DNA from: Marinomonas spartinae
Lineage (GTDB): Bacteria > Pseudomonadota > Gammaproteobacteria > Pseudomonadales > Marinomonadaceae
Direction of reading: 5' to 3'
NCBI RefSeq assembly: GCF_016461715.1
Contig: NZ_JAEMUI010000001.1
Location: 342,279 to 406,278, forward strand
DNA: 64,000 nucleotides
The notes below the pieces were generated by a model. The model saw nothing but the letters and a program-made list of their open reading frames with translations. It was not told the origin of the DNA and did no database searches. Within the stretch, counting starts at the first letter, position 1, and each line of letters begins with the position of its first letter. Positions 21,556 to 29,835 of the stretch are shown one piece after another. Position numbers and translations under genes: made by a program.

Positions 21556-23130
21556 ATGGATCTTACAAGCAAATTGAAAAACGAAAAGACCCAATTGGGT
21601 GGCGGTGAACTGATACGTGTGCTGATTGCGCTTGGATTTGTATTACTGGCAGGCTTTTACGCCGTGAATCAAGGTGCCGCTGTTTCTAATGTTTCTATTT
21701 TAGCGATTGCTGCCAGTATCGGTGCTTATATGGCGTTGAACATAGGGGCAAATGACGTCGCAAATAACGTTGGCCCTGCCGTTGGCTCGAAAGCGCTTTC
21801 CATGACGGGCGCTATTCTGATTGCCGCAATCTTTGAAGCTTCAGGGTCTCTGATTGCTGGTGGAACGGTTGTTGGAACGATTCAAAAAGGTATTATTAAC
21901 CCCAGTTCTATTGCGGACTCTGCAACCTTTATCTGGATTATGATGGCCGCTCTATTAGCGGGCGCTATTTGGCTAAACCTAGCAACGTATCTTGGAGCAC
22001 CGGTTTCAACTACCCACTCTATTGTTGGTGGGGTACTTGGCTCCGGGATTGCTGCGGGCGGTTGGGGAATTGCAAACTGGAATCAGCTTGGGGCCATTGT
22101 TGCCAGCTGGGTGATTTCTCCGGTAATGGGTGGCCTTATTGCGGCGGCCTTTTTGATGTTTATTAAGCGCACTGTCACCTATCGTAGTGATATGATTCTC
22201 GCTGCGCGAAAAGTCGTCCCTCTGCTAGTGGCGATTATGGTCTGGGCGTTTTCAACTTACTTGATTCTAAAAGGCTTTAAGCACCTTTTCAAACTGGACA
22301 TGACAACCGCATTGTTAATTGGCTTTGCGGTCGCTATGACCGGGTACTTTTTAGTTCGCCCTATGGTCGATAGAGCGGCAATGAAGTTGAAAAACGATAA
22401 AGATGCCGTGAATAGCTTGTTCACCATTCCACTGATTGCCTCTGCTGCGTTATTAAGTTTTGCCCATGGGGCAAATGATGTTGCCAATGCAATTGGACCA
22501 TTAGCGGCCATAAACGATGCGCTTATGACGGGAGCCGTTGCCAACTCGGCGCCGATTCCTATTTGGGTGATGGCGATTGGCGGGTTTGGTATTTCGGTTG
22601 GTTTAGCTCTGTATGGACCAAAACTGATAAAAACCGTTGGTTCTGAAATTACTGAGTTGGATAAAACTCGCGCCTTTTGTGTGGCGATGGCTGCTGCTAT
22701 TACGGTGATTATTGCTTCTCAGTTTGGTCTTCCTGTTAGTTCCACCCATATTGCTGTTGGTGGTATTTTTGGTGTGGGTTTCTTGCGGGAGTACCTAAAG
22801 CTGTCTTATGAGAAGAAGATAGCTTCGATTATTAAGCACTCTCAGCGTGCAGGTCATGATATTGAAGAAACACAGGCTTTTGTGAAACGTTTCACTCAGG
22901 CGGATGTGGGTGAAAAACGCCAAATTCTTAAAGATTTAAAAAATGCCAGTTATATTTCGCCTATTTCTAAAGGCGAGCGTAAAGGGTTGAAGAAAGCGAC
23001 GAAAAAAGAATTGGTAAAACGTTCCGCTATTCTTCGTATTGCAGCCGCTTGGGTGATTACCGTCCCTGCATCAGCGTTGCTTTCTGCAATGATTTTTTAT
23101 ATGTTGGTAGGCTTCTCTGTTATGCATTAA
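21556..23130 (+). CDS. pit: Inorganic phosphate transporter, PiT family
   Basis: This low-affinity phosphate carrier of the PiT family uses a proton or sodium gradient. Two copies of the hallmark are present: NIGANDVANNVGPAVGSKALS near residue 61 and FAHGANDVANAIGPLAAIND near residue 303, each followed by a GAP(V)S(S)THS/HI segment (LGAPVSTTHSIVGG; FGLPVSSTHIAVGG). There are about ten to twelve membrane helices. At 524 aa it is longer than E. coli PitA's family core; the central cytoplasmic loop and a basic region around residues 415-490 account for the extra length. No DUF47 partner gene is adjacent. A terminator follows. Confidence 0.92.
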   Translation: MDLTSKLKNEKTQLGGGELIRVLIALGFVLLAGFYAVNQGAAVSNVSILAIAASIGAYMALNIGANDVANNVGPAVGSKALSMTGAILIAAIFEASGSLIAGGTVVGTIQKGIINPSSIADSATFIWIMMAALLAGAIWLNLATYLGAPVSTTHSIVGGVLGSGIAAGGWGIANWNQLGAIVASWVISPVMGGLIAAAFLMFIKRTVTYRSDMILAARKVVPLLVAIMVWAFSTYLILKGFKHLFKLDMTTALLIGFAVAMTGYFLVRPMVDRAAMKLKNDKDAVNSLFTIPLIASAALLSFAHGANDVANAIGPLAAINDALMTGAVANSAPIPIWVMAIGGFGISVGLALYGPKLIKTVGSEITELDKTRAFCVAMAAAITVIIASQFGLPVSSTHIAVGGIFGVGFLREYLKLSYEKKIASIIKHSQRAGHDIEETQAFVKRFTQADVGEKRQILKDLKNASYISPISKGERKGLKKATKKELVKRSAILRIAAAWVITVPASALLSAMIFYMLVGFSVMH

Positions 23131-23199
23131 AGTGCATTGCTGTTATTTATGAAATGAAGCGTTTGTTGATTGCTTTAGTCGAAAAAGAGTGCTTTAGTC

Positions 23200-23226
23200 A
23201 AAAAGGTCAGTTCAGCTGACCTTTTT
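23200..23226 (+). terminator. Rho-independent terminator after pit
   Basis: AAAAAGGTCAG and CTGACCTTTTT form a stem over a short TTCAG loop, about 70 bp after the pit stop codon. Confidence 0.85.
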
Positions 23227-23313
23227 GTATTTATACCTTCCTAGGTAAGTCTCTGCACCGTTGTATTAAATAGACTCATTTTACTGCTCACTGGATTTGG
23301 TAATAAGGTCATA

Positions 23314-24009
23314 ATGAATAATATTGCGCTCGTTGTCGTTACTTGTTTGTGTGTTTCTTTTGCTATTTTAACTATTTTTGGTGTTGTGAAATGGTATAAA
23401 AAACAACGCGAACTAAAAAAGAAAGCAACCGAACAGTTAGTGAATCGCAGTTATCGTATATTATCGATTTTGGATATGGTGATGGATCGTTATATGCCTC
23501 ATCAAACAAAGGTGCTATTGGTTGACTATCTTTTGGCAATCGTTCCAAATCTGGTGTCCCATAATCGATATGGTCAGGATCTGGCCGATAAGCTACCAGA
23601 GTTATTTAAAATTCGTGATGAATTAAAGTCGAGCACTAAGTTAGCCGATAATGGTAGAGTGACACATTCGGATCAATTATCTAAGGTGCAAACATCGCTT
23701 TCTAGTTTGCCAGCGTTGATCAAAGGTTTTGCGTTAAATGGCATTGTGGATAAGCAAACGGCTAGACAGCAAGTGGAATTGATTCGTTACGGAAATAGTC
23801 TTGCTTATCATGATTTATTGGTCCACCAAGCAGATAATGATGTGGACATGGATAAAAAGGCGAGAGCGTTAGAAAAGTATCGGGCCGCATTGGTTGAAAT
23901 GGAAAAAGTTGCCGCGATAGGTGAGGCTCAAAGGGACATTGATCGTTTAAAGCGGGTAATAGAGTCGGTTGAACAGGCGTTATTTGCTAATCGTTCAACA
24001 GGGTCGTAG
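23314..24009 (+). CDS. Membrane-anchored helical protein, unknown (tandem copy 1)
   Basis: I do not recognise this 231-aa protein. It has one N-terminal membrane helix (ALVVVTCLCVSFAILTIFGVV) followed by KWYKKQRELKKK, so the rest is probably cytoplasmic. The soluble part is almost entirely predicted helix, with a SYRILSILDMVMDRYMPHQTK segment near residue 46 and a C-terminal EKYRAALVEMEKVAAIGEAQRDI segment that looks TPR- or coiled-coil-like. The next gene has the same layout and recognisably similar segments in the same order, so the two are probably paralogs. The ATG at 23314 follows AATAAGGTCAT. Confidence 0.7.
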   Translation: MNNIALVVVTCLCVSFAILTIFGVVKWYKKQRELKKKATEQLVNRSYRILSILDMVMDRYMPHQTKVLLVDYLLAIVPNLVSHNRYGQDLADKLPELFKIRDELKSSTKLADNGRVTHSDQLSKVQTSLSSLPALIKGFALNGIVDKQTARQQVELIRYGNSLAYHDLLVHQADNDVDMDKKARALEKYRAALVEMEKVAAIGEAQRDIDRLKRVIESVEQALFANRSTGS

Positions 24010-24149
24010 TTGGGGCTTGGTTTGTAATGCGCTTCGGCAATATAATCTAAAGATGATATGAACACGTTTTCTTAACCTAGACGACCTATTCGCATCTTCT
24101 TTACCTCTTAAATAGTGGTTTTTGTACCATCGAAGGCATTTTTTTAAAT

Positions 24150-24923
24150 ATGACGGCAGTGACAGTTACGGTTTTATTGCTTGTGATAGGCGGGTTTATA
24201 GGAGTCGCAATCGTTTTGCAGCTCAAAGAACAGGCCCGAATTGACAGGCTCCGTAAAATCGCAAACATTAATAATCAGATTCGTCAGGTACGTCGTTATC
24301 TTGATGATTTACCGCCTCAATATCAGCCGAAAGACATGCGGCTTTGGTTGTTTTCTCGCATGGTCACCCTCTATGATGAGCTTATCCAATTTGAGCCTAA
24401 TTCTGCTCTTCAGCGCCGAAAAAGTCATTTAGAACAAGAAATGGCAGAGTTTCAATCGAGTAAACAAAAGCGACGGGCAAAGCCCATTAATGATGAGTTA
24501 TTAATCATGGAGCTGAAGCGTTTGTTGGAATCATTTCACTTTTTTATCAAACAAAGTGTGAAGGATAAAACGCTAAATTCTGATTCGGGGGCTCGTTATG
24601 AAGGGCTACTTTTATTTTATAAGTACAAATTAAATGCGGATTTTCACGCCTATCTAGGTCGACAAGCCTTTTTGACAGGCAAAATGGATGTGGCTTTATC
24701 CTCCTATAAAGAAGCATTATCGCAATTAGCTCCAGTCAAAGACAAACCTGAAACGCTGTCATCTGTTAAGCAGCTAGAAGGGATCATTGGTGAAATAGAA
24801 AAAGAGCTTGAGGCGAAGCGAGAAGCAGCAGAAGCCACTGTCGAAGAGGAGGATAGCAGCATCAATGATGAATGGGATAAGTTTATGGATGATGCCACGT
24901 TTAAAGAAAAGAAACATTTCTAA
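24150..24923 (+). CDS. Membrane-anchored helical protein, unknown (tandem copy 2)
   Basis: This 257-aa protein repeats the plan of its neighbour: an N-terminal membrane helix (VTVLLLVIGGFIGVAIVLQL), a basic segment, a helix containing QIRQVRRYLDDLPPQYQPKDM that lines up with the SYRILSIL segment of copy 1, and a C-terminal SYKEALSQLAPVKDKPETLSS region that lines up with its KYRAAL segment. It differs by a KQKRRAKP basic patch near residue 105 and an acidic tail (EEEDSSINDEWDKFMDD). The 140-bp gap between the two holds no obvious terminator, so they may be co-transcribed. Function unknown. Confidence 0.7.
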   Translation: MTAVTVTVLLLVIGGFIGVAIVLQLKEQARIDRLRKIANINNQIRQVRRYLDDLPPQYQPKDMRLWLFSRMVTLYDELIQFEPNSALQRRKSHLEQEMAEFQSSKQKRRAKPINDELLIMELKRLLESFHFFIKQSVKDKTLNSDSGARYEGLLLFYKYKLNADFHAYLGRQAFLTGKMDVALSSYKEALSQLAPVKDKPETLSSVKQLEGIIGEIEKELEAKREAAEATVEEEDSSINDEWDKFMDDATFKEKKHF

Positions 24924-25009
24924 TCTAACCCATAGAATGCATTGTTTTGTGCTATCCAAGTCTCAATTCTTCGCGTTATAGTCAGTTTTTTAATTTATAG
25001 GGTGATGCA

Positions 25010-25627
25010 GTGAATCTTGCTCTCTTAAGTGCTTTTATCCCCACGTTTTTTTTCGTGTCTATCACACCTGGTATGTGTATGACTCTCGCAATGACATTGG
25101 GTATGACCATCGGTGTAAGGCGGGCTTTATGGATGATGCTCGGTGAACTGGCAGGGGTAGCGATGGTTGCGGTGTTGTCTTCCATTGGTGTTGCTGCTCT
25201 ATTACTGAATTACCCAACGGCGTTTACCACATTAAAATTGCTTGGAGGGTTGTATCTTGCTTACATCGGTATTCAAATGTGGTTATCGAAAGGAAAAATG
25301 GCCATAAAAATGGAGGCGTCGGATCGAGTCGCTTCGGTGTTTGAATTGCTGTCTCAAGGTTTTGTGACGGCCATTGCCAATCCCAAAGGGTGGGCGTTCT
25401 TCATAGCGCTGCTGCCGCCTTTTTTAAATCCCAATCAATCCTTGGCGGGTCAGCTGTTGATCCTCATCGCGATTATTCTTTGTCTCGAGTTTACTTGTTT
25501 ATTGATCTATGCCACAGGTGGTCGCACTCTAAAATCCGTTTTGATGAAAAGTGGCAATGTGCGGATTATGAATCGTATCGCGGGGACATTGATGATTGGT
25601 GTCGGAGGCTGGTTGGCGATAGGCTAA
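25010..25627 (+). CDS. LysE/RhtB family amino acid exporter
   Basis: This 205-aa membrane protein has six hydrophobic segments and the LysE-family N terminus, FIPTFFFVSITPGMCMTLAMTLGMTIGVRRALWMMLGELAG, with the conserved proline-glycine in helix 1. NPKGWAFFIALLPPFLNPNQS near residue 125 is the second family signature. Such proteins export amino acids or homoserine-lactone-like compounds. It starts at a GTG (25010). The substrate is not predictable. It converges with topB, whose stop codon is 19 bp away. Confidence 0.85.
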   Translation: MNLALLSAFIPTFFFVSITPGMCMTLAMTLGMTIGVRRALWMMLGELAGVAMVAVLSSIGVAALLLNYPTAFTTLKLLGGLYLAYIGIQMWLSKGKMAIKMEASDRVASVFELLSQGFVTAIANPKGWAFFIALLPPFLNPNQSLAGQLLILIAIILCLEFTCLLIYATGGRTLKSVLMKSGNVRIMNRIAGTLMIGVGGWLAIG

Positions 25628-25646
25628 CCTATCCCTCTTTGTTGAT

Positions 25647-27662
25647 TTAAGACGACGCTTTCGAGCGTCGTCTTGCGTTTGACGTCGCGGTTCTGCCCCC
25701 CGAGCTCTTATTTGTTGTGGCGGTTTTTCGGGTGCCTGTCGATTTTCTGTTGGTTGTGCCTTTTCGTTTGGTAAAAGGTTTTTTACTTGGGGCAGGAAGA
25801 TTTTGTAGCGCAGAGGTCGGCATGTCTCGTGAGGCACTAAGTAGTTGGTTTAGGTTTGTTTCTAAATTTTCTATAAAGGATTGATAGCTGGTTTCACCTA
25901 GGCTGATGTTATTGAGGGCGGACTCCCATTTTGCCGTCATATCTGGAGTGACCAATTGCTCTGGTAGGCAATTGATAAAAGCGCGGCCTGTTTGACTGGC
26001 ATGGATTTGTTTCCCCTGTCTGGTTAAAAAGCCTCGTTTAAAAAGCAATTCGATGATACTGGCTCGCGTTGCTTCGGTGCCTAGCCCATCCGTTTCTTTT
26101 AAGATGGCGCGAATGTCTTTATCTGTGACAAATCGGTTGATACCTGTCATGGCGGCGAGTAAGGTGGCGTCGGTGAAGGCGGCGGGGGGCGTGGTCACTT
26201 TTTCTTGCACTTGCCCTTGTGTACACCATAAGGCTTCCCCTTTCGACAATTTTGGTAGCTCGTGCTGGTTTTCATCCTCAGGGTCCTTTGCTGTGCTTCT
26301 GGCTGGTAAAAGGCTTTTCCAACCTAGCGAAATAGGTGTGTTGCCTTTGGCTTCAAAGAGACCACCTTCTATTTCTAGCTTGATGTAAGAGGCCAAATAA
26401 TCGTATTCAGGATAAAACTGCATAAGATATTGGCGAGCGATTAAATTAAAAACCAAGGCTTCTGTTTTTGATAATGAAGCAGCTTTGTGAGCTTGGGTCG
26501 TTGGGATAATCGCATGGTGGGCGGTGATTTGCTTATCATTCCAAGCTTTACTTTTTAGGGCGGTGTTTGCGTTTTCGGCTGCTGTCTGCCTGTCTCCACC
26601 AGAGCGCGCCAGTGCATTAATAATAGCGGGGGCATCTTTGTGTTGTTGGACGGGTAAATAGCGACAATCGGAACGTGGATAAGTGATTATTTGGTGGCGT
26701 TCATATAATGCTTGGCAGGTGTCTAGTACTTGCTGAGCTGATAACGAAAAGGCCTTTGCCGCGTCGATTTGCAATGCCGACAAGTTATATGGCAATGGCG
26801 CACTTTGTTTCTTTTGCTTGTATTGTGCATCGATGACTCTAGCTGGCTTGTTGGTGATTCTGCTGGCGACATTTTGGGCCAGTGGCAAACTCAGAACGCG
26901 GTTTTCGTCATCCATATAGGGTTGGCAGGCCTCACTGGGCAGCCATTTCGCTTGGAACATGACGCCTTGTGGTGTTTGAATGCTTGCCCAGACTTGATAA
27001 AAATCCTTGGGTACAAACGCTTCTCGTTCTTTATCTCTGGCGGCCACTAAACCAAGCACAGGGGTCTGCACTCGGCCAATCGATAATACCCCTTGGTAGC
27101 CAGCCTGACGGCCTCTAATCGTGTAAGCGCGTGTTAGGTTAAGGCCTAATAGCCAATCGGCGCGCGCACGACCTAATGCAGAACGTGATAAAGCGGCGAA
27201 CTCACTATTAGGACGTAAGTTATTTAGGGCTTTTTTAACCGCTGCAGGGGTTAAATCGCTAACGAGTAAACGCTGTGTGCTTTTCAGCTTTTGGACGGGA
27301 ACCTTAGTGTAGTGCAGTACTTCATCAACCAGTAACTGTCCTTCTCGGTCTGGATCGCCAGCATGTACCAAAAGGCTGGCCTTCTTGATAAGTCTTTTCA
27401 GGATGCTGAGTTGCTTTTTAGTGCCGGATTTTTCTTGCCATTGCCAGTCGGTCGGAATAATGGGTAAGTGATCTAGACTCCATGATTTATAAGCTGGGTT
27501 ATATTGATGAGGTTCAGCTTGCTCTAATAAGTGGCCGATACACCAGCTAATGCAATCGCCATTGGGTAACCAAATGCAGCCTTCTTCTTTTTTTTGTGGA
27601 GAAGGGAGGGCAGCGGCGATAGCGCGAGCAAGACTGGGTTTTTCGGCAATATATAGAATCAT
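25647..27662 (-). CDS. topB: DNA topoisomerase III
   Basis: TopB is a type IA topoisomerase that decatenates single-stranded-gap-containing DNA, acting with RecQ. The TOPRIM motif opens the protein (MILYIAEKPSLARAIAAALP) with the acidic cluster in VHAGDPDREGQLLVDEVLHY; LSIGRVQTPVLGLV and the catalytic Tyr in ITYPRSDCRYLP (about residue 330) follow. The last 55 residues are a basic Ser/Thr/Lys/Arg-rich tail, typical for DNA binding. I use ATG 27662; an in-frame GTG at 27668 lies inside the LexA-box palindrome upstream. Length 671 aa. SOS control is likely from that box. Confidence 0.93.
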   Translation of the reverse strand: MILYIAEKPSLARAIAAALPSPQKKEEGCIWLPNGDCISWCIGHLLEQAEPHQYNPAYKSWSLDHLPIIPTDWQWQEKSGTKKQLSILKRLIKKASLLVHAGDPDREGQLLVDEVLHYTKVPVQKLKSTQRLLVSDLTPAAVKKALNNLRPNSEFAALSRSALGRARADWLLGLNLTRAYTIRGRQAGYQGVLSIGRVQTPVLGLVAARDKEREAFVPKDFYQVWASIQTPQGVMFQAKWLPSEACQPYMDDENRVLSLPLAQNVASRITNKPARVIDAQYKQKKQSAPLPYNLSALQIDAAKAFSLSAQQVLDTCQALYERHQIITYPRSDCRYLPVQQHKDAPAIINALARSGGDRQTAAENANTALKSKAWNDKQITAHHAIIPTTQAHKAASLSKTEALVFNLIARQYLMQFYPEYDYLASYIKLEIEGGLFEAKGNTPISLGWKSLLPARSTAKDPEDENQHELPKLSKGEALWCTQGQVQEKVTTPPAAFTDATLLAAMTGINRFVTDKDIRAILKETDGLGTEATRASIIELLFKRGFLTRQGKQIHASQTGRAFINCLPEQLVTPDMTAKWESALNNISLGETSYQSFIENLETNLNQLLSASRDMPTSALQNLPAPSKKPFTKRKGTTNRKSTGTRKTATTNKSSGGRTATSNARRRSKASS

Positions 27663-27671
27663 GGACACACT

Positions 27672-27691
27672 TACTGTTTATATATACAGTA
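27672..27691. promoter_or_regulatory. LexA (SOS) box upstream of topB
   Basis: The 20-bp sequence TACTGTTTATATATACAGTA differs from the E. coli consensus TACTGTATATATATACAGTA at one position and has the CTGT-N8-ACAG core. It sits inside a 30-bp palindrome (27667-27696) with one mismatched pair, 9-10 bp before the topB ATG. LexA bound here would block topB transcription or its start region directly. It could also face the usp gene, but it lies beyond that gene's stop codon. Confidence 0.85.
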
Positions 27692-27730
27692 AGTGTATCT
27701 AAGATGAAGGATTCTGGCTAGTGTGTCCGT

Positions 27731-28222
27731 TTATTTATGTGCTTTGATGGGCACAACCAATACTGGGATATTGCTGTGGTGAATCACTTTGTTCGCAGTA
27801 GAACCGATGATCATTTGGCCAAATCGGCTATGAGTACGGCTGTTCATGACAATAATATCGGCTTCCACTTTTTCAGCAACATGAATAATGGCTTCATAGG
27901 GAACGCCTTGCGCAATTTTAGTCTCAGGTGGGTGAGCTAAAGCAGATAGCGCTTCTTTGTTGTCATTAATGTAGTCGCTGAGCAATTCTCTCATTTTTTC
28001 ATTGATATTTTTGACGGCCTCATCGCGCATGGCTTTTGTGGTTTCTTCAGGCAGGTAATTGGTAATCATATTAGTTGCTTGAGCGCCAAGTGGCTCAAGT
28101 ACATGCATAACCACAACTTTGGCCTGATGGGCAAGGGCAAGGTTCATGACGTGCCCCAACGCGGATTGAGTTTGGCCTTCTAAGTCGCAGGCGTAAAGGA
28201 TAGTGTTGACTTCAGGTAACAT
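27731..28222 (-). CDS. Universal stress protein (UspA domain)
   Basis: This 163-aa UspA protein has the N-terminal strand TILYACDLEGQ and the C-terminal nucleotide-binding block ADIIVMNSRTHSRFGQMIIGSTANKVIHHSNIPVLVVP, which keeps the GS-TAN-V pattern of ATP-binding Usps. I choose ATG 28222 because AAGGAGAG lies about 8 bases before it; the frame extends six codons upstream. An EALSALAHPPETKI insert before the strand AQGVPYEAIIHVAEKVE is a minor peculiarity. It lies 36 bp downstream of a small Fur-box-controlled gene on the same strand and may be co-expressed with it. Confidence 0.9.
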   Translation of the reverse strand: MLPEVNTILYACDLEGQTQSALGHVMNLALAHQAKVVVMHVLEPLGAQATNMITNYLPEETTKAMRDEAVKNINEKMRELLSDYINDNKEALSALAHPPETKIAQGVPYEAIIHVAEKVEADIIVMNSRTHSRFGQMIIGSTANKVIHHSNIPVLVVPIKAHK

Positions 28223-28274
28223 GGAGACTCTCCTTGGCATGTTGTTGATCTTCTATAAGAAGAGTTTATTCCTT

Positions 28275-28493
28275 TCAGACTTTTAGATGATGATCTAGAT
28301 CATGTTTTACCTGCGTGGTCTGAATAATGTTGGTACCGGCTCGAGCTTGCTGTGTTTCCTGATAGGCATCGAATAAGAAACAACTACATGAGGCGGTCAA
28401 GATGATGCCTACGAAGAGTAGTCCCCAGTAATCAATACGCTTTTTATTATCCTTTCTCTGGCTGACTTGCGATACAAAAACCTTAGCTTTCAT
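28275..28493 (-). CDS. Small single-span membrane protein, unknown
   Basis: I do not recognise this 72-aa protein. It has a basic N terminus (KVFVSQVSQRKDNKKR), one membrane helix (YWGLLFVGIILTASCSCFLF) and a polar C-terminal tail ending in DLDHHLKV, with a Cys-Ser-Cys in the helix and two adjacent histidines near the end. I take the ATG at 28493; a TTG at 28508 is possible and no strong ribosome-binding site is seen for either. A Fur-like box lies about 40-60 bp upstream, so it may be iron-repressed. The gene could be spurious. Confidence 0.45.
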   Translation of the reverse strand: MKAKVFVSQVSQRKDNKKRIDYWGLLFVGIILTASCSCFLFDAYQETQQARAGTNIIQTTQVKHDLDHHLKV

Positions 28494-28534
28494 GATGAAG
28501 TGACCCAATCCGTTGATAATGATTGATTGTAATT

Positions 28535-28553
28535 GATAATGAATATCATTTGC
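28535..28553. promoter_or_regulatory. Fur-like box between the small membrane gene and fklB
   Basis: GATAATGAATATCATTTGC matches the 19-bp Fur consensus GATAATGATAATCATTATC at 15 of 19 positions by my alignment. A second GATAATGAT half lies at about 28515-28523, so two overlapping sites are possible. It sits between two divergent genes: 42 bp before the small minus-strand gene start and 134 bp before fklB, so the former is the more likely target. Confidence 0.65.
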
Positions 28554-28686
28554 AAATACTATTTTTTTATCAAGATAAGAGATCGTTAGGTAGGTTTTTA
28601 GTGTGGCTGAAAAGTCCGCTCTTTCCTGAGCTTACGGCTATGTTATGATAGCGCCTCAAATTTTTACAAATAAAGAGAGTGTTTCT

Positions 28687-29307
28687 ATGTCAGAACTGTC
28701 GTTCGACTCTAACGAATCTAAAATCGCTTATGGCATCGGTCGTCAAATTGGTGATCAACTTCGGGGTAGTGATCTTGGTGAACTATCCTTAACCCATTTG
28801 TTTGCAGCCATTGAAGACGCCCTAAACGGTGCAGAAATGCGTGTTCCAGGTGCGGAACTTGAAGCGGCTTTTGCTGAACTTCAACAAAAAATGGAAGAGA
28901 AGGGTCGTGAAGCGTCTCAAGCCAACATTCAGGCAGGTGCTGCTTTCCTAGAAGAGAACAAAGCAAAACCAAGTGTGACGGTGACGGAAAGTGGTCTTCA
29001 ATACGAAGTAACACAAGAAGGAACTGGTGCAACCCCAGAACGCAGCTCTACAGTACGTGTTCACTATGAAGGTCGCTTGATTGACGGACAAGTATTTGAC
29101 AGTTCTATTGCCCGTGGCGAACCCATTGAATTTCCGCTAACAGGTGTTATCGCTGGCTGGACTGAAGGTCTACAATTGATGAAAGAAGGCGCGAAATACC
29201 GTTTTACCATTCCATCAGAATTAGCATATGGTGCTCAAGGCGCTGGTGCTATGATCCAGCCTCATTCTGTTCTTCAGTTTGATGTTGAGCTAATTGCTGT
29301 TGTTTAA
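28687..29307 (+). CDS. fklB: FKBP-type peptidyl-prolyl cis-trans isomerase FklB
   Basis: This 206-aa protein has the two-part plan of FklB/Mip: an N-terminal dimerisation domain of helices (SKIAYGIGRQIGDQLRGSDLG) and a C-terminal FKBP domain with VRVHYEGRLIDGQVFDSSIARGEP, VIAGWTEGLQLMKEGAKYRFTIPSELAYG and VLQFDVELI. It lacks a signal peptide, so it should be cytoplasmic. I use ATG 28687 (after AAAGAGAGTG), giving the same length as E. coli FklB; the frame runs 14 codons further upstream. It assists protein folding. A terminator follows. Confidence 0.93.
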   Translation: MSELSFDSNESKIAYGIGRQIGDQLRGSDLGELSLTHLFAAIEDALNGAEMRVPGAELEAAFAELQQKMEEKGREASQANIQAGAAFLEENKAKPSVTVTESGLQYEVTQEGTGATPERSSTVRVHYEGRLIDGQVFDSSIARGEPIEFPLTGVIAGWTEGLQLMKEGAKYRFTIPSELAYGAQGAGAMIQPHSVLQFDVELIAVV

Positions 29308-29341
29308 TTAATCGTTTTTTAAAATTAAAAACGCACAATAT

Positions 29342-29381
29342 AAAAAGCGAGCTTATCCCAAATGGAAGGCTCGCTTTTTTT
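29342..29381. terminator. Bidirectional terminator after fklB
   Basis: AAAAAGCGAGC and GCTCGCTTTTTTT pair around a 16-nt loop between the convergent fklB and GNAT genes. Confidence 0.85.
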
Positions 29382-29407
29382 GTTTAAGCTAGATACCTAT
29401 AAGAAGG

Positions 29408-29824
29408 CTAAATCTCACGTTCCATACGAATATGCATTTTCCCTGCCTCTAAAAAAATTTTGCCGTCGGTTTTAAAGCGCTGCTTTTCATAAAAGGTCTG
29501 TACATCTACTTGAGCATGTAAAAAGACACAGCGAATGCCCATTTCTCTGGCAACTTTAATCGCTCTGTTGATTAGCATCTCACCATAACCCTGATGACGA
29601 TAAGCGGGTAAAACAGCCAAGCGGCTAATTTGGCCATTTTCCGTTAAGCGGCAGGTGCCCGTTGGCACGGCGGTTGTGCCAAATGAGACAAAGTGAACGG
29701 CGTCTTCATCTTGGTCGTCCCATTCATCTTCTGGGGCAATGCCTTGCTCTATGATAAAGACTTGTTTACGCACAAACGTGAGTTGGTCTTTGCTACTGTT
29801 CCAATCGGATGTGAGTACCTTCAA
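29408..29824 (-). CDS. GNAT-family N-acetyltransferase
   Basis: This 138-aa protein is a compact GNAT acetyltransferase. The acetyl-CoA pyrophosphate loop appears in ISRLAVLPAYRHQGYGEMLINRAIKVAREMG, the Q/R-x-x-G-x-G/A motif being RHQGYG. The early segment FVRKQVFIIEQGIAPEDEWDDQDEDAVHFV resembles the ElaA and YjcF-type enzymes. The substrate is unknown. It starts 11 bp after the roxA stop codon on the same strand, so the two are probably an operon; since RoxA acts on ribosomes, a protein or ribosome substrate is possible but only a guess. Confidence 0.85.
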   Translation of the reverse strand: MKVLTSDWNSSKDQLTFVRKQVFIIEQGIAPEDEWDDQDEDAVHFVSFGTTAVPTGTCRLTENGQISRLAVLPAYRHQGYGEMLINRAIKVAREMGIRCVFLHAQVDVQTFYEKQRFKTDGKIFLEAGKMHIRMEREI

Positions 29825-29835
29825 GTAGGGTTCCT

